Of a stretch of 47,220 bases of DNA, positions 42,099-47,220 are shown piece after piece; the first letter of the stretch is position 1, and each line of letters begins with the position of its first letter. The translations under genes and the position numbers were made by a program. The notes under the pieces are model-generated. The model saw only the letters and a program-made list of their open reading frames with translations, was not told the origin of the DNA and did no database searches. Location of the stretch: contig JAGNWK010000014.1 of NCBI GenBank assembly GCA_017985985.1, positions 1 to 47,220 on the forward strand. The letters are read 5' to 3'. The stretch is from Oligoflexales bacterium. Its GTDB lineage: Bacteria > Bdellovibrionota_B > Oligoflexia > Oligoflexales > Bog-1112.

Positions 42099-43627
42099 TA
42101 GATATCGATACCCTTTCTTTCTAACTCCAACAGCTCCTGAGGAGAGTACAGCTCTATACCGTACTTTAGCAGTTTTGTATGGTAGACGTGATACCGTTCT
42201 CTCAGCCTCATAAGAGTTGTCTTGTAAGACAAGTCAACTATCTTTGTATTCACCCAATACTTAATAGGTGACCCTCTCATAACAGCAGCACATTCGTCAT
42301 ATGGCTGGAACACTAAAAAATCAACGTCTGGAAAACGCTCCGTGAGATGAGCAAGTTCATTTCGAAAACGAGTATAAAATAGAGATTTTATGGATTGGAT
42401 AAAGGTGTACAGTCCTCCCATTTTCTCCGTAACCCCCATCTCGGCGGAAGCATAGGGAATAACTGGATCTATGATAAAAATTAGGTTACAGCCCCGCTTA
42501 ACAAGCAACTCTAAACTACAACCCCCTGTGATTTGGCCATCAATAAAAGATTGCCCTCCCACCTGATGAGGAGAGAAGAATGGGGGAATAGCACACGACG
42601 CTCGGACAGCATCGCTTATGGAGACATCCTGCCAGGGATTAAGTCCCATGACTACGTGCTCAAAGGCATCTTGGTGTGTCGTACCGATAAACAAGTCACA
42701 GTCCAAGGCAGAGAAAGAATTCCGGTCTCCAAACTCCTGAATAGCTTGCTTAACATACTGCCTTAGGCCTTCGCCTTTAAACAGTCCTGTGGGAAAGGTT
42801 TTTAGTAATTTTTGTCCCCATTTTTCTGGAGATAAACCCTCAAAAGCAAGGGATTGATTGATCAAACGATATAGAATTTGCTTCCCCGCAAAATCAAATA
42901 GACGTGACGTAGAAAAAGGGGGCAGTCTTTGAGACCGGCCATGGATCGATAGGATCACTTCTTTGAGAGGAACTCCACAAGCCAATGTAGCGGCTATCAT
43001 CGACCCACTGCTGACCCCTGAAAAAGCATGACAGTCGTATAAAGATCCCTTTTTAAAGGCACGATTAAGGGCATGTGCGCAGCCAATTTGGTGCATAAAC
43101 CCTTCGATCGCTCCTCCACTAAATGCGGCTCCGATTTTCAATGGCCGTTGTTGCCAGTCCGAAACAATCAGCCGCGCTATCCATCGCAAAGTCTTAGTCA
43201 GTGTAGGGGGTGCTACTAAAATATCTTTTACGTTGATGCGGCCCAAAGCAAAAGTTTTCGCAGCTATGTCCTGACTGGCTTCTAGAAGAGTCATCATCCG
43301 ACTCTTTGGAAAATGAAAATCGGGACCCCATTGTTGAGCTAAACTATTAATATATTCATCGATTCGATGAATAGCCGTGATAGCATCGAGAGCTCCGGCT
43401 CTTTCGTCATATATGAGTAAATCAAGGGGCCAGTACCTCAGATACTGCGTCACCAAATTGATGTCGGGAAGGAGAGTCACGACAAGTTCTATGTCTGCTA
43501 AAAATTTATGAGAAACGACATAAACCCCATCGTGACCCTCATAAGGTTTAGCTTCAATCCTCTCTAGACTTTGTTTAGATTGTTCGATTTGTTTAGGCGA
43601 GCCAATGTAAAGAAGAAAGCGCCTCAA
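42098..43627 (-). CDS. Patatin-like phospholipase family protein
   Basis: A serine/aspartate lipase. The patatin domain starts with an oxyanion-hole loop (FSGGAIEGFMHQIGCAHAL), then nucleophile Ser in GVSSGSMIA (G-x-S-x-G), an NxW-containing catalytic neighbourhood (ASCAIPPFFSPHQVGG) and the Asp dyad partner in SFIDGQITGG. Residues ~1-165 form an extra N-terminal domain (receiver-like alternation of strands and helices, DLLIYDERAG) with no clear assignment. No export signal is evident; start is TTG 43627 preceded by AAGGGGGT, overlapping nothing, 3 bp after the dsbD stop. It likely acts on membrane lipids, perhaps of a host or prey; that is speculative. Confidence 0.87.
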   Translation of the reverse strand: MRRFLLYIGSPKQIEQSKQSLERIEAKPYEGHDGVYVVSHKFLADIELVVTLLPDINLVTQYLRYWPLDLLIYDERAGALDAITAIHRIDEYINSLAQQWGPDFHFPKSRMMTLLEASQDIAAKTFALGRINVKDILVAPPTLTKTLRWIARLIVSDWQQRPLKIGAAFSGGAIEGFMHQIGCAHALNRAFKKGSLYDCHAFSGVSSGSMIAATLACGVPLKEVILSIHGRSQRLPPFSTSRLFDFAGKQILYRLINQSLAFEGLSPEKWGQKLLKTFPTGLFKGEGLRQYVKQAIQEFGDRNSFSALDCDLFIGTTHQDAFEHVVMGLNPWQDVSISDAVRASCAIPPFFSPHQVGGQSFIDGQITGGCSLELLVKRGCNLIFIIDPVIPYASAEMGVTEKMGGLYTFIQSIKSLFYTRFRNELAHLTERFPDVDFLVFQPYDECAAVMRGSPIKYWVNTKIVDLSYKTTLMRLRERYHVYHTKLLKYGIELYSPQELLELERKGIDI

Positions 43628-43630
43628 AAG

Positions 43631-45640
43631 CTACCCCCTTTCCATGATTTTCATGTGATTCAGGAGACGAGCCGCACTTACATATCCACTTAGAATAATA
43701 GTCTTATCTGGTTGTTTTGGGTTTGGAATCAAAACGACAGAAGGCAAACTCTGTATCCCATAGCGCTGCTGTATTTTATCACTGTAGTCCCCAGCTTCTG
43801 TCAGATCCAATTTTAAAAGGATCCACCCCTGTTGGACAACCTCTCGCAGAAAAGCCTTATCTTGGAAGGTATTCACCTCCATTTTCTTACAAGACTCACA
43901 CCACTCTGCCCACATATCAATCAAGATTGGTTTGTTATCCCTTTGCCCCATGGCAAGCGCTCTCTGCTCACCATTATGTATCCAACGAACAGTCATCGCA
44001 GTCGTCTGAGAGGAGTGCTCTATCCATTGCGAGAAGGAGAAGATGCTAGCCCCAAGCAAGAGAGCTGGTACGATGAGAGAGGTCTTATTCATCCACTTTT
44101 TGGAAACTCCCGCTATTAAAAAAATGAAGAGCCCTAGAAAAAAACTAGAAAAAGCCATGAGTCCCCAATTTAAATCCAGATCTTTATAATAGGGCCGCAA
44201 AGGGATTCTTGCATAATAGAACGCCAGCGCAACCATAACGCCAGCAAATCCAACCTTTACGTTAAGCTGCCAAAAAAAAGGAAGTTTTTTCTGAACGAAG
44301 TGGGACGACAGTCGCCCTAATAAAGCGTAGGGAGCTGCAAAACCGAGACTGTAGACTAGCAAGCTCAATAAAGAACGAAGGAAGAAGCCACCCTGAGCAG
44401 TTGCTATGTAAGTCAGAAGCATCGCTAAGATGGGCCCTGTACAAGGGGATGCGACGAAAGCAGCCGCACAGCCCATCCAGAAGGCTCTGGAGACCCCCTG
44501 AGATCCCTTCTCTAGACTCAAACCCCATCTTTGCAGAAATGCGAAATCACCAAAGCCCAGCATACTGAGGGCAAAAACAAGCATGAGGACGGAGAGGGTG
44601 ATATTCACAGACTTATTAGCCATATACTGACCGAACAAACCGCCACTTAGAGAGGCGGCCACTCCAAGAGCTGTGTAGACGAGTACCAGGCCCAAGGCGT
44701 ACATCAGCGCATTTCGAGTCGGGTGCTTTGACTGCTTCGCCAGCACCTTGATGGTGATCGGAATCATAGGATAGACACAAGGGGTGAGATTGGTAAGGAG
44801 CCCTGCTAAAAAAAGGACTAGGAGAAGAAGGAAGAAACCAGTCTGCTCATCCTGAAAATAATTGATCAGAGTATCTTCCCACACGAAACCAGTTTGATCC
44901 TCTTCCCCGTTGAACTGCACTTTACTTGAAGCCTCCCCCTCTGGCACGGAGCCTCCATTTTTTGCGGAGTCAGCTCCCTCTGGCACGGAGCCACCGTTTT
45001 TTGCAATCCCAGCGTGAACACCAGCCTGCACGGAGCTAGTTTCTTTTACTGCTGTCCCTTCGTCTATTTCCCCGGACCCTTCCACAGCAGCCTGGAGTTT
45101 TCCCGCCCCCTCACTAGGAAGATCTGTATCGATAGAATCGTAAGCGACCTTCAACTCCTGTGTGTATGGGAAAAGGCAGATGCGGTTCGTACAACCAACA
45201 AAACGGATTGCGAGAGCGAAAAATGGCTTTTTTTCATCTTTTTGCGCATGCAATACCCTAAATCTCAGCTCAAACTCCCCTGAGTAATAGACCGCCATCA
45301 TTTTCCCAGTAAGGGTATCCTCAACCTGCTGAGCAGAGGGGGGGATGGTTTTTTCTAGCCCATAAGAAAGTTCCGGGCTAGAGAAGACAAGACCCTTGCT
45401 GTAAAGCCCGAAACCATCCCTAGTCGATAAGCTGACCTTCACTATAAGGAGGCCATCCCGATAGGAATGAGCCTCCGAAACAGTCCAAGAAATTACATCC
45501 TCTGCTTTGATATCAACTCGCGGCTCTATCTTCTCGCCTTCTAAAAGAACATTTCCACGATTCCCTGGCTCTTCTGCCAAGAGCCCTCCGCCCCAGCACT
45601 GAAGAACTCCGATGAGAACAACTATTCGCCAACTTTTCAC
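43631..45640 (-). CDS. dsbD: Thiol:disulfide interchange protein DsbD
   Basis: Moves reducing power from cytoplasmic thioredoxin to periplasmic proteins. The start is GTG 45640, preceded by AAGGTGAT; signal peptide WRIVVLIGVLQCWGGGLLA follows. The N-terminal Ig-like domain carries a Cys pair (FVGCTNRICLFPYTQEL). A linker with a tandem 13-aa repeat (KNGGSVPEG) leads into eight or so membrane helices with the conserved cysteine motifs TPCVYPMIP and SPCTGPILAM. The C-terminal thioredoxin domain has CESC in DMWAEWCESCKKME. It is complete. Probable partner of the DsbA-like protein at 8288-9310 or of other periplasmic thiol enzymes. Confidence 0.94.
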   Translation of the reverse strand: MKSWRIVVLIGVLQCWGGGLLAEEPGNRGNVLLEGEKIEPRVDIKAEDVISWTVSEAHSYRDGLLIVKVSLSTRDGFGLYSKGLVFSSPELSYGLEKTIPPSAQQVEDTLTGKMMAVYYSGEFELRFRVLHAQKDEKKPFFALAIRFVGCTNRICLFPYTQELKVAYDSIDTDLPSEGAGKLQAAVEGSGEIDEGTAVKETSSVQAGVHAGIAKNGGSVPEGADSAKNGGSVPEGEASSKVQFNGEEDQTGFVWEDTLINYFQDEQTGFFLLLLVLFLAGLLTNLTPCVYPMIPITIKVLAKQSKHPTRNALMYALGLVLVYTALGVAASLSGGLFGQYMANKSVNITLSVLMLVFALSMLGFGDFAFLQRWGLSLEKGSQGVSRAFWMGCAAAFVASPCTGPILAMLLTYIATAQGGFFLRSLLSLLVYSLGFAAPYALLGRLSSHFVQKKLPFFWQLNVKVGFAGVMVALAFYYARIPLRPYYKDLDLNWGLMAFSSFFLGLFIFLIAGVSKKWMNKTSLIVPALLLGASIFSFSQWIEHSSQTTAMTVRWIHNGEQRALAMGQRDNKPILIDMWAEWCESCKKMEVNTFQDKAFLREVVQQGWILLKLDLTEAGDYSDKIQQRYGIQSLPSVVLIPNPKQPDKTIILSGYVSAARLLNHMKIMERG
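44937..45004 (-). repeat. Tandem 39-bp duplication in the DsbD linker
   Basis: ccctctggcacggagcc recurs with a period of 39 bp (starts at 44937 and 44976), encoding two tandem 13-aa copies containing KNGGSVPEG. It lies between the N-terminal domain and the membrane domain, where length variation should be tolerated. Confidence 0.9.
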
Positions 45641-45691
45641 GAGGATCACCTTTCTGTTTGCCAAAACTCCACAGTTCGAAAGAAAAGATTC

Positions 45692-45720
45692 TTGACGGCG
45701 GGCACTTAATTCTTTACTAC
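45692..45720 (+). promoter_or_regulatory. Candidate sigma-70-type promoter upstream of rplX
   Basis: ttgacg at 45692-45697 and tactac at 45715-45720 are separated by 17 bp. It would give a leader of about 135 nt before rplX, longer than usual and possibly regulatory. It is a motif match by eye only. Confidence 0.35.
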
Positions 45721-45861
45721 ATGGGTTCTATTTTAGAGTCTTCTTCAGAAAAAACAACGAGACAAGCTAGCGATTAGCATCCATATTTTATAGACTGGGA
45801 GTCGGCAAACTGATTTCGAGTATCCGCCGACCGATGTTTTAGCAACTAAAGGTAGAGTACC

Positions 45862-46230
45862 GTGCAAAGAACGACACAAGAATCAAGACCAGGGTCTTCC
45901 AAAAGCAAACAAGATCTCAAAACCAAGCTCTTAAAGGGTGATGAGGTTGTTGTTCTGACAGGACGATCCCGCGGTTTAGTTGGAAAAATTGAGAAATTAG
46001 ACAAAAAAAATGCTCGCATCTTTGTCGCAGGCGTCAATGTCTACAAACGCCACCAGAAGCCAACCATGCAGGATCCAGGTGGAATCGTAGACAAACCGAT
46101 GTCGCTTCACATCAGCAATGTGGCCTTTTTGGACCCTAAACTAAAGAAGCCAACTCGTCTCGGATACCAATTCGACGCTGAAGGAAAGAAAGTACGGGTT
46201 GCTAAGCTTTCTAAGACTGTTCTTGCCTAA
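45862..46230 (+). CDS. rplX: Ribosomal protein L24, isolated copy
   Basis: L24 initiates 50S assembly by binding 23S rRNA. The KOW motif is clear: LLKGDEVVVLTGRSRGLVGKI, followed by VNVYKRHQKP, with GGIVDKPMSLHISNVAFLDP typical of bacterial L24. Full length (122 aa) with an N-terminal basic/Ser tail of about 15 extra residues. GTG start with AAAGG upstream. It stands alone with dsbD (divergent) on the left and tRNA-Asp on the right, whereas in most bacteria rplX lies between rplN and rplE in the spc operon. A weak hairpin follows the stop. Confidence 0.95.
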   Translation: MQRTTQESRPGSSKSKQDLKTKLLKGDEVVVLTGRSRGLVGKIEKLDKKNARIFVAGVNVYKRHQKPTMQDPGGIVDKPMSLHISNVAFLDPKLKKPTRLGYQFDAEGKKVRVAKLSKTVLA

Positions 46231-46232
46231 AA

Positions 46233-46262
46233 CGGCAGGTATCTCTGCCGGATATCGTTTTT
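46233..46262 (+). terminator. Possible terminator after rplX
   Basis: cggcag (46233-46238) and ctgccg (46245-46250) form a 6-bp stem with loop gtatct, starting two bases after the rplX stop. The T-run (46258-46262) follows after a 7-base spacer, farther than in strong intrinsic terminators. Confidence 0.4.
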
Positions 46263-46422
46263 CGGTGTTTTGTTTTTTCCTTGTCTTCGAGACTTGAACA
46301 CGATAGAACATCATTCTTCGGTACTCAGCAGATGAGAGTTCATGATAAAAAAGCCTAACTGTCACGTGACATAACAGTTGTGGTATTTTGAAGTCTCTTC
46401 GATTTCGTTCGATCCTCTTCGC

Positions 46423-46499
46423 GGGGGAGTAGTTAAGTTGGTTATAACGCCGCCCTGTCACGGCGGAGGCCGCGGGTTCGAGTCCCGTCTCTCCCGCCA
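46423..46499 (+). tRNA. tRNA-Asp (anticodon GTC)
   Basis: Acceptor GGGGGAG pairs with CTCTCCC including one G-U pair; discriminator G and encoded CCA at 46497-46499. The anticodon stem CCGCC/GGCGG encloses loop CTGTCAC with anticodon GTC. The D-arm (AGTTAAGTTGGTTATAACG) and T-arm (GCGGGTTCGAGTCCCGT) are canonical. No second tRNA is adjacent and no integrase follows, although tRNA-Asp 3' ends are frequent integration sites. Confidence 0.98.
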
Positions 46500-46942
46500 T
46501 TTTTTCTCCAAAAAATGGTTTTAGTTTCAAAGAACAAAAAATCCCTAAAAAATAGCGAATTAAGTCAAAAACTGGGAAGTCTAAGTCTTCAGTGTGGAAT
46601 CATGGAAAATCACATGGTTACACACCTCTTGTAGTTGGGTTGTAGTAGACTTTGTAGTTGGGTTTTTAACCTACTACATTGCTCTCTTCTATCTCCCTCC
46701 TTTCTTCTAGTATCTTAGAGAGGCCCTCAACATATTGAGGTTTCAGCAGCATGCATTCCCCCTGCCCCTTCCCCTGCTCAGGACGCGCATTCCGCCATCG
46801 TCAGGGCTGTTTTTTTAAGGCTTAGTTTCCCAAGCCCAAGAGCCATTTAATTGACCATAGGAAGATTTAACGCCTCAATTACCTTAAGTTATTGCCGATA
46901 ACGAACTGAACCTTTCCTGCCATAATTACAGGGGGCCAGTGC
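46500..46942. other. 443-bp intergenic region with short repeats and a hairpin
   Basis: No convincing gene is visible. ttgtagttgggtt occurs twice (46629-46641 and 46652-46664, period 23), the second overlapping a hairpin of roughly ten pairs (46653-46664 with 46668-46678, one bulge). A pyrimidine-rich tract runs through about 46681-46710, and a T7 run near 46809-46816 follows the sequence cagggctg. It could carry tRNA 3' processing sequence or the scar of an old element; that is inference. Confidence 0.5.
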
Positions 46943-47134
46943 GTGCCAGTAAAAAAAACCATTTTCGAAAAAATTCAAAAAACAAATAAAGAGGCTGAAC
47001 TTCAAAATCAGTGGAATAAGCTTTTAAAAATGTCTGACGAAGTCAAATTATCCGTAAACTCAGACGGAATATTTGATGGCAAACTTTTTGAATTTTGTTT
47101 TGTCCGAGCAAGGGTGACACAAAAGTGGGTGTAA
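46943..47134 (+). CDS. Possible small protein of unknown function
   Basis: 63 residues starting at GTG 46943, preceded by GGGGG about nine bases upstream. The lysine- and asparagine-rich, helical composition (TIFEKIQKTNKEAELQNQW) is plausible for a real small protein, but there is no family match and no neighbour that supports it. The last 86 bp of the window contain nothing I can identify. Confidence 0.3.
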   Translation: MPVKKTIFEKIQKTNKEAELQNQWNKLLKMSDEVKLSVNSDGIFDGKLFEFCFVRARVTQKWV

Positions 47135-47220
47135 ATTTAAGACAACTCTCATGTCAGTTCCGGTCCCTTCTGATTCCAGTACGTTATTCTCTCATTTCTT
47201 GTCTTCTGTCTAGCAACAAA

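Noticed and set aside
46141..46530. A 129-residue minus-strand frame across tRNA-Asp containing GETGLEPAASAVTGRRYN
   Set aside because: This is the well-known spurious reading of the tRNA antisense strand, mis-annotated in many genomes. It also overlaps rplX's end.
1..47220. CRISPR arrays, rRNA genes, complete insertion sequences, prophage genes
   Set aside because: I looked for regularly spaced direct repeats, rRNA-like conserved blocks, full transposases and phage structural motifs and saw none; the repeats present are isolated palindromes or in-frame tandem repeats.

Overview
The window reads as a chromosomal segment of a Gram-negative, outer-membraned bacterium of moderate GC. Evidence for an outer membrane is a TonB-dependent receptor with its own TonB protein, several lipoproteins, an apparent outer-membrane barrel protein and a DsbA-like/DsbD redox pair. 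Two things point loosely to a Bdellovibrionota/Myxococcota-type ('delta-like') lineage: a 206-aa protein resembling a family I remember from myxobacteria, and the mix of a CheA-like kinase, an HDOD protein and TPR lipoproteins. This placement is inference and no rRNA is present to confirm it. Nearly all genes are intact, with little mobile DNA: one decayed transposase remnant and several palindromic repeats.

Layout. 1-4.4 kb: the end of a uracil-DNA-glycosylase-like protein, an unrecognised 605-aa exported protein with a tandem 33-aa repeat, a transposase relic, a degenerate AAA+/Fis-type regulator and a small exported helical protein. 4.5-11.8 kb (minus): a tightly packed envelope cluster, in transcription order RodZ-like HTH, RluD-type pseudouridine synthase, L,D-transpeptidase, DsbA-like protein, TonB-dependent receptor, lipoprotein, TonB. 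12-15 kb (plus): the transhydrogenase SthA and an M16 peptidase, ending at a strong hairpin. 15-21.6 kb (minus): clpX, clpP, tig, gpmI and hemE, interrupted by two complex palindromic repeats. 21.8-24.8 kb: two adjacent coiled-coil proteins, a gamma-carbonic-anhydrase-like protein with a 9-bp minisatellite at its N-terminus, a small unknown protein and rpoZ. 24.8-31 kb (plus): a UvrA-like ABC ATPase, a YfhO/GT-C-like membrane protein and a PAS histidine kinase. 31-37.5 kb: an RlmD/TrmA-family methyltransferase, a barrel protein, lipoproteins, a UbiA-family prenyltransferase and the myxobacterial-type unknown. 37.5-47.2 kb: tRNA-Leu(CAA), a large membrane CheA-like kinase divergent from an HDOD protein, a patatin-like lipase, dsbD, an isolated rplX, tRNA-Asp(GTC) and a largely empty 3' end.

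Themes. Protein quality control (Tig-ClpP-ClpX, M16), envelope energy and redox (TonB, DsbA-like, DsbD), redox cofactor balance (SthA), glycolysis (GpmI), tetrapyrrole and quinone synthesis (HemE, UbiA family), and signalling (two kinases, HDOD, degenerate AAA+). Many genes appear to start at TTG codons behind good Shine-Dalgarno sequences, and I moved several starts accordingly. The most distinctive non-coding signal is a pair of roughly 120-bp elements with 25-27-bp near-perfect inverted termini. Each sits exactly at a convergent gene junction and overlaps or touches the neighbouring stop codons. I did not find an obvious multi-gene system of a new type; the best leads are this repeat family, the CheA-like kinase/HDOD pair, the paired coiled-coil proteins and the exported 605-aa repeat protein.
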